Assembly (NCBI GenBank): GCA_039819785.1
Contig: JBCBRH010000013.1
Span: 1 to 64,000, forward strand
DNA from: JBCBRD01 sp039819785
Lineage (GTDB): Bacteria; Pseudomonadota; Alphaproteobacteria; Rhizobiales; Hyphomicrobiaceae
Length of the DNA: 64,000 nt
Direction: 5' to 3'
This document shows positions 8,433 to 17,748 of this stretch, piece after piece. The position numbers were made by a program, and so were the translations under genes. The notes under the pieces were generated by a model. The model was not told the DNA's origin. It saw only the letters and a list, made by a program, of their open reading frames with translations, and searched no databases. Position 1 is the stretch's first letter; each line of letters starts with the position of its first letter.

Positions 8433-9928
8433 ACCACGATACCTCCCCGTTGGATCGTTCCAGCAACATCACCCGGCAGAGTGGCTCCGCCAATGGTCAA
8501 AACAGCGTTTCGGTCTACCCCGTACCGCTTGCCGGTCGCACCACCGATATATGTGTTGTTGACCATCAGGACGTTCGAGAGCCGGTCGGCAAAGCAGAAA
8601 GCCTGCGTGAAATGCGGCGTGTTGCTCACCGTGATGCTCTGCCCACCAATATCGAAGAGCCCCGCGTAGCTGCACATGATGTGCATGGTGCCGCCTCCAG
8701 TAACCTCGTAAGGAGCCCGCCCAGTGACGTATCCGCCCGCGCTCGGCTGCAAATGGGCATATCCCACAGACCCAAACCGCATGCCGGGCCCGACGGTGAG
8801 AACGGAACTTTGTGTGACCTGAAATAACGAACCAGCCGGCCCCGCGACGTTGGCCTCAAACCCCCTGATAAATAAGCGTCCGCCACTGACCACTTGGAAA
8901 AGGTTACCGTTCGCGCGGGTCACCACGACGTTTTCCGAGTTCGTCATATTGCCTTCAAGCACTACCACGCCTGAGCCCACCCAAGGCCCGCGCACAATGG
9001 TGACATTCGGCTGCGTGTGCGTCCCATCGGCAAGCTTGATCGTCACATTGTGCGGGCCAATGTCGATGGATGCGACCACATCGATGGCCTTTTGAATCGT
9101 CGCAAAAGCGCCACCAGATGCATTGGTCAAACCATCGTTGGCATCATTTCCATCCGTCCGGACAAAGTAGGTTCTGTTGCCGGTCAATTGCTCGCGGATT
9201 GCGGTATTGGGAAATGCCACGCGCCCCGTCGTCCGGTCCGCCACCAGCGCATCAAACCAGTTCGCCCCATCGGGCGAAACCTTGACGCTAAAATCGTCAC
9301 TGCCCGCCAGACCAAATTCCGCCCGTCCCGAAAACCCGGATTGAAACAGTTGCGAAGCCGTCTGCGTAGCGCTTGCCTTGTTGATTTTGATCTGGTGGTC
9401 GCCGGACCCCGGCGTGACGTCGTCGTGTGAGAACAGTGAAGCGTCTGACTTGACGGCCAACCGGTTTGTGGCATCCGCGGTCGTGTTGATCCCAACCACA
9501 TCACCACTGGCTGGATTCAACGCAACCGCACCGCCACTGCCACCCGCTACGACCCACTGCCCGCCATCCCATGCAAACAGGCCACCGTCATCGGCCACCC
9601 AGGCGAGCCAACCGGTTTGCGGCGGATAGAACATCCACGCACCATCCTGGAACGCCGCAACCTCGCCGTCATGTCCAGCCCACGCGCCCGTGGCAGAGCC
9701 CGCCACGATGTAGCAATCGCCATCGGCGGGTGTCCCCGGCGGAGCAGACAGATCACGATCCACCACCCCGATTTGCACAAGTGCGTCCAGCGCGCGGATC
9801 GCCTCGTTATGTGTGACATGCTTTTGCGCCTGCGCGGCGGCAATGTACGGCAGGCCAAGATTAGGTGTGCTGTCGTCTGGCATTTGCGGTTCAGCTCCGG
9901 TGATGTCGTCCGGTTCCCAAACTGTCAC
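8429..9928 (-). CDS. DUF2793 phage tail-type protein with beta-helix C-terminus
   Basis: The protein has 499 residues. Residues about 22-125 form a DUF2793 domain (LPYIAAAQAQKHVTHNEAI near the start, then a Trp/Gly-rich stretch), found in alphaproteobacterial prophage and gene-transfer-agent-like tail proteins. A variable middle part follows. The C-terminal ~250 residues, starting at TYFVRTDGNDANDGL and AFATIQKAID, look like a right-handed beta-helix, as in tailspikes. Such proteins bind or degrade surface glycans. Its position inside a capsule locus, with no phage structural genes around, is unusual. Confidence 0.75.
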   Translation of the reverse strand: MTVWEPDDITGAEPQMPDDSTPNLGLPYIAAAQAQKHVTHNEAIRALDALVQIGVVDRDLSAPPGTPADGDCYIVAGSATGAWAGHDGEVAAFQDGAWMFYPPQTGWLAWVADDGGLFAWDGGQWVVAGGSGGAVALNPASGDVVGINTTADATNRLAVKSDASLFSHDDVTPGSGDHQIKINKASATQTASQLFQSGFSGRAEFGLAGSDDFSVKVSPDGANWFDALVADRTTGRVAFPNTAIREQLTGNRTYFVRTDGNDANDGLTNASGGAFATIQKAIDVVASIDIGPHNVTIKLADGTHTQPNVTIVRGPWVGSGVVVLEGNMTNSENVVVTRANGNLFQVVSGGRLFIRGFEANVAGPAGSLFQVTQSSVLTVGPGMRFGSVGYAHLQPSAGGYVTGRAPYEVTGGGTMHIMCSYAGLFDIGGQSITVSNTPHFTQAFCFADRLSNVLMVNNTYIGGATGKRYGVDRNAVLTIGGATLPGDVAGTIQRGGIVV

Positions 9929-10000
9929 GCAATTTCAAAGCGGGGATAACTTGCGCTCGCCTCCCGCCATAGCCGCTTTAAAAGTAGAGCCGTTGCAGCC

Positions 10001-10987
10001 TCATCGCGTCCGTTGATTGAAAAGCGCGCACGCGAAAGAATATAACGCGTCGTCCAGCTCTGTGTGTGGTCGCATCGCCTCGGCCAACCGCTGATCAACA
10101 ATCACCTCACCCACGGCTTGGAGCAGCGGGTTGCGGGCAACCAGCGTTTCCAGCACTTGCTTGCGAGGCGCCTCCTCCGAATACGACAAACCTAGAGCAT
10201 CCATGATGTGCCTGATCGACAGGTCCATTTGCTCTTGCAGACCGAACGCAGTCATCCCTTCAAGACGCGTGGACGCCAGCGCGACAGCAGCGGTTGGATC
10301 GCGATCGGCAAGATTGCCGCCGTAGGTGCGTCCTGGAACAAATGCTTCCCACCGCTTTTGCGGCAAGGCCTCGGTCAGCTGCCGCACCATACCGTTGTTG
10401 ATGCTGGGATGCAGCGCGAGCGCTGGATGGCGAAAGAAGGCGACTGGATCATGTTTCCGCGCAAGACCGCAAAGTCTCATGTTTTGTCCGGATGCCTCGA
10501 CCGCTGCGGGCGTATGCGCGCGCAAAAAGCGGTAGAGCGAAATGAGCCGCTCTGCCGGCCGACGAACCGTCGTAACAATCCGCAATTGCTCTGCCGGGAT
10601 CAGCCGCAGGCTGTGGTAGTCGAAATGCCCCGAAAACAGTGTGCACTCGGCAAGATGCCCCACTGGCCAATTCCCAAGCCCGTTGTGCCGTTCGCCGCAT
10701 ACAACCTGAGCCGGCTGCGAAGCGAGGACCGCATGAAGCGACGTCCCCGCACACTTCGGGATATGTAGGAAAACAATCGGTGCCCGTTCGAAATCGACGT
10801 TGCGACCCGGCGGATCAGCCAAAGCAAACGGGAGGCGCCTTTGAAACTCCGGGCTGCGCAAAAGAGCCCGGCGCAGGGCAGCCAGTGACGGCATCTTCGC
10901 ATGATGCGCAATGACGTCCTCGTTGTCAGGCTCCCGGCCGAGGATCAGTCGGTAAGCCCAAATGACGTCGCTGCGTGTAAGAGGCAT
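10001..10987 (-). CDS. Sulfotransferase family protein, paralogue 1
   Basis: This 328-residue protein has an N-terminal ~50-residue segment beginning VIWAYRLILGREPDNED, similar to DUF4214-type modules. A PAPS-dependent sulfotransferase fold follows, with the 5'-phosphosulfate loop in FLHIPKCAGTSL (about residues 72-83) and a 3'-phosphate motif around RRPAERLISLYRF. It probably sulfates a polysaccharide or other surface glycan. No signal peptide is seen, so action is expected in the cytoplasm or at the inner membrane. It is followed upstream by a closely related but more A/T-rich paralogue, suggesting separate acquisition rather than recent tandem duplication. Confidence 0.8.
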   Translation of the reverse strand: MPLTRSDVIWAYRLILGREPDNEDVIAHHAKMPSLAALRRALLRSPEFQRRLPFALADPPGRNVDFERAPIVFLHIPKCAGTSLHAVLASQPAQVVCGERHNGLGNWPVGHLAECTLFSGHFDYHSLRLIPAEQLRIVTTVRRPAERLISLYRFLRAHTPAAVEASGQNMRLCGLARKHDPVAFFRHPALALHPSINNGMVRQLTEALPQKRWEAFVPGRTYGGNLADRDPTAAVALASTRLEGMTAFGLQEQMDLSIRHIMDALGLSYSEEAPRKQVLETLVARNPLLQAVGEVIVDQRLAEAMRPHTELDDALYSFACALFNQRTR

Positions 10988-11058
10988 TGCGTTATTTGTA
11001 TCCCACGATCCTAACCACTCGCGACAAGACCAATGTCAACCAATAAACTTCTATTAGG

Positions 11059-12048
11059 CTAGCCGGAAAGCCCGTATTCCGACGCCAGTTCGCCATAGAT
11101 CACCCTGTCCACTTTTGTATGAAACTCCAATAGGTTTTTTGTCTCATCCGTTTCTTCCTGTTTTTTCACTTCTCGCAGGGCCGCGTTCTTTTCTGTAAGG
11201 TCAGTCAAGACTTGCTCATGGCGCAGGGGCACAGTTTCCTGGATTCCCATGAGCTCTAATAATTTTGGCGCGAATGAATCGAGGTCATTCATCAAAATGA
11301 CAGCAGACAAGCTTTTAATATTGTTTATTGCTATGTCCGTCGCAAGATCTGGTTGCGTGTTGAGTAAGTTGGTTTTTTCACTTTCGGTCAGCAGTTCCCG
11401 GTCCCCGTCAACAGTGCGCCGATCCAGAAAGGTGCGAGCAAATGAATTGTTTATATTAATGGAGTCGTGAAGCTCCGGAGCTTTGAGGAATTCAGTTATG
11501 CTGTGGGTATTTGCGAGTTGAACAAGAGCCAGCTTCGCGTGTTGGGGAAGTTCCGGACGGTGAGAGCGAGAAAAATAATAAAATGACCTGAGACGTGAAA
11601 TAGGCTCTCGAAAAGTAGAGAAAATAAATTTGCTCTCACCCGGAACCATCTGCGCGCTTAGATAATCGAAGTGCCCGGTGAAAAAGTTATATGATGCAAG
11701 GTGTTTCGCTGGCCACTGAGATAGGCCGGCAAATCGTTCGGGGCAAACCTTCCAGTCTGGAGCATTATTTGTGATGTATTGCGTGATAGTCGTTCCAGCG
11801 CACTTTGGAATGTGAACAAATACGATTTTCTTTTCGGATAGATTTGGCTTCTGAGAAATCCCGGATAGACGATCGGCTGGCGTCGTCGGCGTTGAGGTTC
11901 GAGAGAATTCTTCTGATTTAAGCAAGCGTTCCCGCAGGGCTTTGAGGTTGACGGCCAGCAAATTCGAGTTAATGGCGTCTTCATTCTCTGGTTCCCGTCC
12001 CAATATCATGCGATAAGCCCAAATAACTTCATCTCGCGTGACGGCCAT
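11059..12048 (-). CDS. Sulfotransferase family protein, paralogue 2
   Basis: This 329-residue protein has the same layout as its neighbour: an N-terminal VIWAYRMILGREPENED module, FVHIPKCAGTTI as phosphosulfate-binding loop, and REPISRLRSFYYF as second PAPS motif. The frame is open up to 12129 but would overlap the next gene; the ATG at 12048 gives an N-terminus that aligns directly with paralogue 1. Base composition is visibly richer in A/T than the flanking genes, a sign of foreign origin. It probably sulfates a different position or sugar. Confidence 0.78.
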   Translation of the reverse strand: MAVTRDEVIWAYRMILGREPENEDAINSNLLAVNLKALRERLLKSEEFSRTSTPTTPADRLSGISQKPNLSEKKIVFVHIPKCAGTTITQYITNNAPDWKVCPERFAGLSQWPAKHLASYNFFTGHFDYLSAQMVPGESKFIFSTFREPISRLRSFYYFSRSHRPELPQHAKLALVQLANTHSITEFLKAPELHDSININNSFARTFLDRRTVDGDRELLTESEKTNLLNTQPDLATDIAINNIKSLSAVILMNDLDSFAPKLLELMGIQETVPLRHEQVLTDLTEKNAALREVKKQEETDETKNLLEFHTKVDRVIYGELASEYGLSG

Positions 12049-12118
12049 ATGTTTGTATCCTGTATTTAGAAATATTCTGATCGAAGCTCGTGGTATAAAC
12101 TGGCGTTTTAACCGTGCA

Positions 12119-14317
12119 TTACACCCCACCCAGTCGATTGTTTTCGCATAATTCGCGGCGGCCTAAGAGCATGCTTTCCTGAAACCGCATGCGCGCCGGG
12201 ATGTCGTCATCCATTTGTAATGTGAAGCCGCAAACCGCACCCGTCACGATCCGATGATCCGTGGGGGCGACGTTGGACAGGGGAAACTCACTGTCGAAGT
12301 CCAGTTCAATGTCGACCTTTTTGCCTTTCGCCAGAGTGACCGGCCACGACAACCAGACCCGTGCGTTGGGCCCCACGACAATCCGGTCTTGCTCCGATTG
12401 GCACATGCCGGTCACCGTGTAGCTCTCTCCACCGCCAGGAAAGCCACTGACTTCCAGATAGAGCTGACCGGTGCCACTGCGCGGGGCCATGAAGGACAAT
12501 TCGACGAGTGACGACCGCGTCCAGCAGCCAAAATCATCCGGGCCATACCACCCATGGCCGTCCCGAAAGACCTCGTTATTGATCAGGCCCGGTGCGACAC
12601 GCGACGAGCTGTTGCGCTTGAGACGATAAAACAGTCCCGGTTCTATTGTCTTGTCGAGCTGTGCATCGACCGACCGGCTTTTGGGTCTGAACTGTTCGGC
12701 GCCGGCGACAATATCGGTTGCGATGTCACTCCATTCCCTGGCCGCAAACTCACGCTGGATCAGTCGCTCATACTTTTTGACGTTGGCAGGCTGTGTGATG
12801 AAGTCAGTCAGCTTCTCGACAAGTTGGGAGCGGTTGCCGGGGTCGACATACTCGACAAACTTTCCGCCCGCTTCGGGCATCGAGGACGTGTTGGCAACGA
12901 TTCCGGTTTTTCCCGCGCAAAGCCCCTCGGTCACCGGAAGGCCCCATCCTTCGTAGTTGCTTGGATAGATGAAAAAGAGGCATTTCTTGTAAAGCGCACC
13001 AAGCTCTTCGTCAGAAAGTCCATGGGCAAACGAAATCTTGCGTTTCAGTTCCGGGCTCGTCTCGTATTTCTGAATGACACCATCAACCATCCATCCACGC
13101 TTGCCGACACAAATGAGGTTGGGCACGTTCGTTTCGCCCAGGCGCCGGATCAACTGCTGCCAGGCTTCAAGAACAAGGCCATGGTTCTTGCGGGCTTCGA
13201 CTGTGGCGACAAACAGGACAAAGGGGCGTCGGGTTAGTCCGCGGCCCTGCGAGGCGAGGCTTGAAGAAAGAGCCGGATCTTCGTCCCCTTTCAAGCCAGA
13301 GTAATTGGCATCAAGGGTGACGACCGTGGGCAATTGAATTGACCGGCCGATGGTTTTGGCCATCGCACTGAGGTCATTGGCGCTCGACTGCGAGTTGGCC
13401 AAGAAGCCATCGGCGTGCCCCAGCACGTTGACAAGCCAGCCGTTGAATTCCTGGATCAACCCTTCGCTACAATATTCCGGCGTGATGGCTGGGATGCAAT
13501 CATGGACGAACGGGATATACTGAATGCTATAGTTACGTTTCGCTTCTCGAATATGGAGAAAATAGTTCGGCAGCCACCAAGACGTACCAATGTTGATGAG
13601 CCGGGCGCCTTGTTTGAAATGATAAAGCGGCGCCGTAGACAGTTCGGCAAACACCCGGTCACGCGTGATTTTCCAGTCTGGTGATTGATTGTCACCCGAT
13701 ATGACCGCCAACTGTGCCAATTGAAGAAACGCTGCCGAGCTAATGGGTTTCCATCCGGTCTGCGCCTCGTCGAAAGAGACCACTTCAATCCGGTCGCGAT
13801 AAGGCCCGGCGGCTAATAGATTGCTGATGACCTCAATTTGCACGCGCTGGATACCCGTTGGAAGGCGCGAGTCTCGGAAATACTGCATCAGATCGCTGAC
13901 ATCGAATACAAAGTCGGCCTGTGCGATGGCCTTTGCGGTTCTGACATTGGCAACCGTTCGCCCTAGCTCTTGGGCAGCGTGGAAGTTTTGGCTATCGAGG
14001 CCGAGCGCGGATTCATAGCTCTTGCGCGCGCCATCGCCATCGCCGCGAAGCTTGAGGGCATGACCAAGCTGAAGGTGGGCATCCGACGACTCAGGTTCAA
14101 TTTCGATGGCTTGGGCATAGGCGTCCGTCGCAGCCTTCAAGTCCCCACTCTCCTTGTGGGCGTGGCCGAGCTGAACCCATATATCCGCCCGAGACCCATC
14201 AAGCTCCAGTGCGGCTGCATAGAGCTGTGCAGCGAGCGTCCAGTTTCGGGTGTCGCGAGCCGTGTCAGCTTTCGCGATTGTTTCGGTCGCTTCCGAGCGC
14301 GTGTTCCAGACTTTCAT
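12119..14317 (-). CDS. TPR-glycosyltransferase fusion protein
   Basis: The 732-residue protein joins three parts. Residues about 15-125 carry tetratricopeptide repeats (DIWVQLGHAHKESGD, DAHLQLGHALKLRGD). A GT4-type glycosyltransferase follows at about 135-560, with PTGIQRVQIEVI, FVATVEARKNHG and the EX7E motif in YEGWGLPVTEGL. The last ~150 residues form a beta-rich domain containing GWYGPDDFGCWT, perhaps carbohydrate-binding. TPRs probably mediate contacts with other assembly enzymes. It heads an apparent transcription unit with the two sulfotransferases, all on the minus strand. Confidence 0.8.
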   Translation of the reverse strand: MKVWNTRSEATETIAKADTARDTRNWTLAAQLYAAALELDGSRADIWVQLGHAHKESGDLKAATDAYAQAIEIEPESSDAHLQLGHALKLRGDGDGARKSYESALGLDSQNFHAAQELGRTVANVRTAKAIAQADFVFDVSDLMQYFRDSRLPTGIQRVQIEVISNLLAAGPYRDRIEVVSFDEAQTGWKPISSAAFLQLAQLAVISGDNQSPDWKITRDRVFAELSTAPLYHFKQGARLINIGTSWWLPNYFLHIREAKRNYSIQYIPFVHDCIPAITPEYCSEGLIQEFNGWLVNVLGHADGFLANSQSSANDLSAMAKTIGRSIQLPTVVTLDANYSGLKGDEDPALSSSLASQGRGLTRRPFVLFVATVEARKNHGLVLEAWQQLIRRLGETNVPNLICVGKRGWMVDGVIQKYETSPELKRKISFAHGLSDEELGALYKKCLFFIYPSNYEGWGLPVTEGLCAGKTGIVANTSSMPEAGGKFVEYVDPGNRSQLVEKLTDFITQPANVKKYERLIQREFAAREWSDIATDIVAGAEQFRPKSRSVDAQLDKTIEPGLFYRLKRNSSSRVAPGLINNEVFRDGHGWYGPDDFGCWTRSSLVELSFMAPRSGTGQLYLEVSGFPGGGESYTVTGMCQSEQDRIVVGPNARVWLSWPVTLAKGKKVDIELDFDSEFPLSNVAPTDHRIVTGAVCGFTLQMDDDIPARMRFQESMLLGRRELCENNRLGGV

Positions 14318-14575
14318 GACAACTCCTCAACTCTACAAACTCTAAATGCACTGCACTGTTTTAAAATAGTCAATTGGACTGTTAAATCGTCGAACTCCAG
14401 CTCCGGCCTCGCTCATAAACCCCGCCTATTTTCGACCGAAGAACATGCATGTCGCGTCTATCGTCATGCTTTTGCTGCTGCTTCCCGTCTCATCCCAATA
14501 CGCAAACCGCAACATCTCAATGAATTCCAAACGCCGCCCCGCAGGTAAAATCGGCATCAATTGTAAAGCGCATAC

Positions 14576-15589
14576 TCAATGTCCCGTTTCGGCTATGGCT
14601 TCCGTGCGCAGGTCGCCTGTTTCCAAATGCTCCAAATACCACTGATACGTTTGCTCAAGCCCCTCGCGCAGCCCATACCGTGGCCGCCACCCTGTGCTGT
14701 GCAGACGATGGACGTCCATCAGCTTACGCGACGTGCCATCGGGCTTGCTGGGGTCGGTCACGATCTCACCTTCAAATCCGACGACCTGACCAACAAGTTG
14801 GGCCAGCTCAAGGATCGAGACGTCCTCGCCACATCCGACATTGACGTGCGTTTCGCCAGAATAGGTCTTCAAAAGGTGAACCATCGCATCAGCGGCATCG
14901 TCCACATGCAAAAACTCTCTCTGCGGGCTGCCGCTTCCCCAGATCACAAGGTTTGGAGCCCGCTCTATTTTGGCTGCATGGGCTTTCCGGATCAGCGCTG
15001 GAATGACGTGGCTGTCTTCCAGGTTGAAGTTGTCACCTGGGCCGTAAAGGTTGGTCGGCATAGCGGAAATGAAATCGCTGCCGTGTTGCCGGCGGTAGGC
15101 GGCACACATTTTCAACCCGGCTATCTTTGCGATCGCGTACCATTCGTTCGTCGGTTCGAGCGGTCCGGCCAGCAAGGCTTCCTCGGTCATCGGTTGAGGA
15201 GCCAGTTTTGGGTAGATGCAGGAGGAGCCGAGAAACAATAATTTTTGCGTGCCCGTCCGAAACGCAGCCTCAAGGACGTTCGCTTCGATCATCAAATTTT
15301 CATAGAGAAAATCAGCCGGGTACGTATCGTTCGCAAGAATGCCGCCGACTTTGGCTGCAGCCAGGACAACGGTGTCGGGACGCTCATTCTCAAACCAACG
15401 ACGCACGTCCGACTGTAGGCACAGGTCAACGTCCTTGCGATCGGCAGTAAGAATCTCACATCCTTCAACGGCGAGGCGGCGGACGATGGCTGACCCGACC
15501 ATCCCACGGTGACCAGCAACGAACACCCTGCGTCCGCTGAGCGGATAGGTCGTCTTGGTCTCGGTGTCCCTATCGATTGCCATGTCCAT
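14576..15589 (-). CDS. fcl: GDP-L-fucose synthase
   Basis: This 337-residue extended SDR epimerises and reduces GDP-4-keto-6-deoxy-D-mannose to GDP-L-fucose with NADPH. Motifs: VAGHRGMVGSAI near residue 24, AAAKVGGI, the GSSCIYP strand, and the catalytic YAIAK (YxxxK). The gene lies 63 bases downstream of gmd, which makes its substrate. The product would feed a fucose-containing surface polysaccharide. ATG codons at residues 1 and 3 are both possible starts. Confidence 0.93.
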   Translation of the reverse strand: MDMAIDRDTETKTTYPLSGRRVFVAGHRGMVGSAIVRRLAVEGCEILTADRKDVDLCLQSDVRRWFENERPDTVVLAAAKVGGILANDTYPADFLYENLMIEANVLEAAFRTGTQKLLFLGSSCIYPKLAPQPMTEEALLAGPLEPTNEWYAIAKIAGLKMCAAYRRQHGSDFISAMPTNLYGPGDNFNLEDSHVIPALIRKAHAAKIERAPNLVIWGSGSPQREFLHVDDAADAMVHLLKTYSGETHVNVGCGEDVSILELAQLVGQVVGFEGEIVTDPSKPDGTSRKLMDVHRLHSTGWRPRYGLREGLEQTYQWYLEHLETGDLRTEAIAETGH

Positions 15590-15652
15590 TTCCCAGGTCG
15601 ATGCCCTCCGGGGAGATCCGACCCATATGCAGGTCGATTACCCATAACTTGC

Positions 15653-16723
15653 TCAGCTCGCTGAGCGATCCTTCCGTTCCAGTTCTTGTTCAACAGCGAG
15701 CATGTCTGAGGCCACCATCTCGCGCACAAGCTCAGGAAAGCTTGTCGTGTGTTCCCAGCCGAGTTTCTCTTTCGCCTTCGTCGCGTCACCCAGCAGCAGG
15801 TCGACTTCCGTTGGCCGGAAATAACGCGGGTCGATCCGGACCAGCACCTGTCCGCTTGCAGCGTCACAACCCACTTCGTCCACGCCGCTCCCCTTCCAGA
15901 CAATCGTGCGGCCGGCATGGCTGAAAGCCAGTTCGACGAATTCACGCACGGAATGGGTCTCACCGGTTGCCAGCACGAAATCGTCAGGCTCGTCATGCTG
16001 CATGATGCGCCACATCCCTTCGACAAAGTCGCGGGCATGCCCCCAATCGCGTTTCGCATCGATGTTGCCGAGGAAGAGTTCTGATTGCAGGCCTTTCTCG
16101 ATGGCGGCAACGGCGCGCGTGATCTTGCGTGTCACAAACGTTTCGCCACGCATGGGCCCTTCATGATTGAACAAGATGCCGTTGGAGGCATGCATGCCAT
16201 AGGCTTCACGATAGTTGACCGTGATCCAGAAGGCATAGAGCTTGGCCACGGCATAAGGCGAGCGTGGATAGAATGGCGTGCGTTCGGTCTGCGGTGTTTC
16301 CTGCACCTTCCCGTAGAGTTCAGAGGTCGACGCTTGGTAAAAGCGCACGGTCTCAATCATTCCGAGAATACGGATCGCCTCCAACAGCCGAAGCGTGCCA
16401 AGGGCATCTGCATTGCCCGTATATTCCGGCGTTTCAAAACTGACCTGAACATGGCTCTGGGCTGCGAGATTATAAATCTCATCCGGTTTGATTTCCTGGA
16501 TCAACCGAATGAGATTGGTCGCATCCGTCAGGTCGCCATAGTGAAGGAAAAACTTCGTCTTCTTCTCGTGCGGATCGACGTAAAGGTCATCCACGCGTGC
16601 TGTATTGAAAGAGGATGATCGACGCTTCACACCGTGAACATCATATCCTTTTTCCAGTAAGAGCCTGGATAGGTAACTGCCGTCCTGACCGGTAACTCCG
16701 GTGATCAGCGCGACCTTCGTCAT
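15653..16723 (-). CDS. gmd: GDP-mannose 4,6-dehydratase
   Basis: This 356-residue SDR converts GDP-D-mannose to GDP-4-keto-6-deoxy-D-mannose. The N-terminal ITGVTGQDGSYLS cofactor loop, NLAAQSHVQVSFE, the STSELYG strand and catalytic YAVAK are all present, and length is typical of Gmd. With fcl it makes GDP-fucose from the mannose branch of sugar metabolism. It is the first gene of this minus-strand unit, with a gene-poor kilobase upstream that should hold its promoter. Confidence 0.94.
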   Translation of the reverse strand: MTKVALITGVTGQDGSYLSRLLLEKGYDVHGVKRRSSSFNTARVDDLYVDPHEKKTKFFLHYGDLTDATNLIRLIQEIKPDEIYNLAAQSHVQVSFETPEYTGNADALGTLRLLEAIRILGMIETVRFYQASTSELYGKVQETPQTERTPFYPRSPYAVAKLYAFWITVNYREAYGMHASNGILFNHEGPMRGETFVTRKITRAVAAIEKGLQSELFLGNIDAKRDWGHARDFVEGMWRIMQHDEPDDFVLATGETHSVREFVELAFSHAGRTIVWKGSGVDEVGCDAASGQVLVRIDPRYFRPTEVDLLLGDATKAKEKLGWEHTTSFPELVREMVASDMLAVEQELERKDRSAS

Positions 16724-17748
16724 AAATAATCAATCCGTTTTTTGTGAACCATGCCTGTTGTCGCTTTGATCACGTACGGTGTGAGGGCCTCAGGTTCTAC
16801 GGTAAATAGACAAACCGATTGACGAAAGTTCCCCGGTGCCAATTGCTCGGGAAACCGCTTCTGTCTTGAGCGGTAAGACACCACCTATCCGAACCGGCCA
16901 AGACCTATCCTAGCCGACCACGGCAGGCACTGATGTGACAGGCGCTGCAAGTCAGCCAAACTACGGCCAATCTTCAGTCTCTCGATTGTAAATATCGCTT
17001 CGAAGTTTGCTACCGTCTTTCTCAAAATCGGAACTCGTCTGCACACCAATCAGTAGCAGTGATGCCAATTCGTCACGGAATCGCAGGCGCTTAGCAGATT
17101 TCCGGCAGGATCCTGCCTCGTGTTCGTGATGGATCGAGCCATTAACCATACTGGATCGCGAGGTCACTCAGGCAACGCAAGGCGCACTCTGTCATCACAT
17201 CGGGAGACAGCGCGGCGCTGGGCCCCGAAGTGATGCTTCGCGTGAATTTGGTCTGCCGGTCATCTTTTGGCGAAAACTTCAGATGTGCAATCGCTCAGCC
17301 GCGCTGTTCTCCTGAGATCGATGTGCGCTAAATCTACAGCAACTGTTCGAAACAACCTTTGGCCCCTGATTTCGAACGGACGACCCAAGGGATTGAAACC
17401 CCAAAAAGCCGGTGTTTGAAATCGCGAATCGGCTGACAATGCCGATCAGCTTGGCGAACAAAGCCAGCTCGATCAGAGCAGTTTCCAGAAATGCTTTGCT
17501 GATACACCTTGCGCCGCAGGGCCCAGTTTCTCCGGGGCAACAAAGTTCAAATTTAGCCGGTTCGCTGCCAGCAAACCATGACGTTTTTGCAGTGTCCGGA
17601 GCCAAAATCATCGGTCGCAATCCAGGCGAATTCCCGCACTACCAAACGCAGGAAAAGATGCAGCCTGCGGCAATGACCTCCATCTCACCGTTGAGCGTTG
17701 GAGAGATAATCCAGTGTCATGTGGTGCAAACGCAAAACCAGAGGTCAG
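16724..17748. other. About 1 kb without a convincing gene
   Basis: The divergent region between gmd and namZ is unusually long. A 113-codon minus-strand frame (17279-17620) and a plus-strand frame from 17412 exist, but neither has recognisable motifs or a plausible ribosome site. No tRNA, transposase remnant or intrinsic terminator was recognised. It must contain promoters for both flanking genes; the remainder may be decayed sequence. Confidence 0.6.

Noticed and set aside
17279..17620. 113-codon minus-strand frame in the gene-free kilobase
   Set aside because: No motif, no credible ribosome site, and composition unlike neighbouring genes; a decayed gene cannot be excluded.
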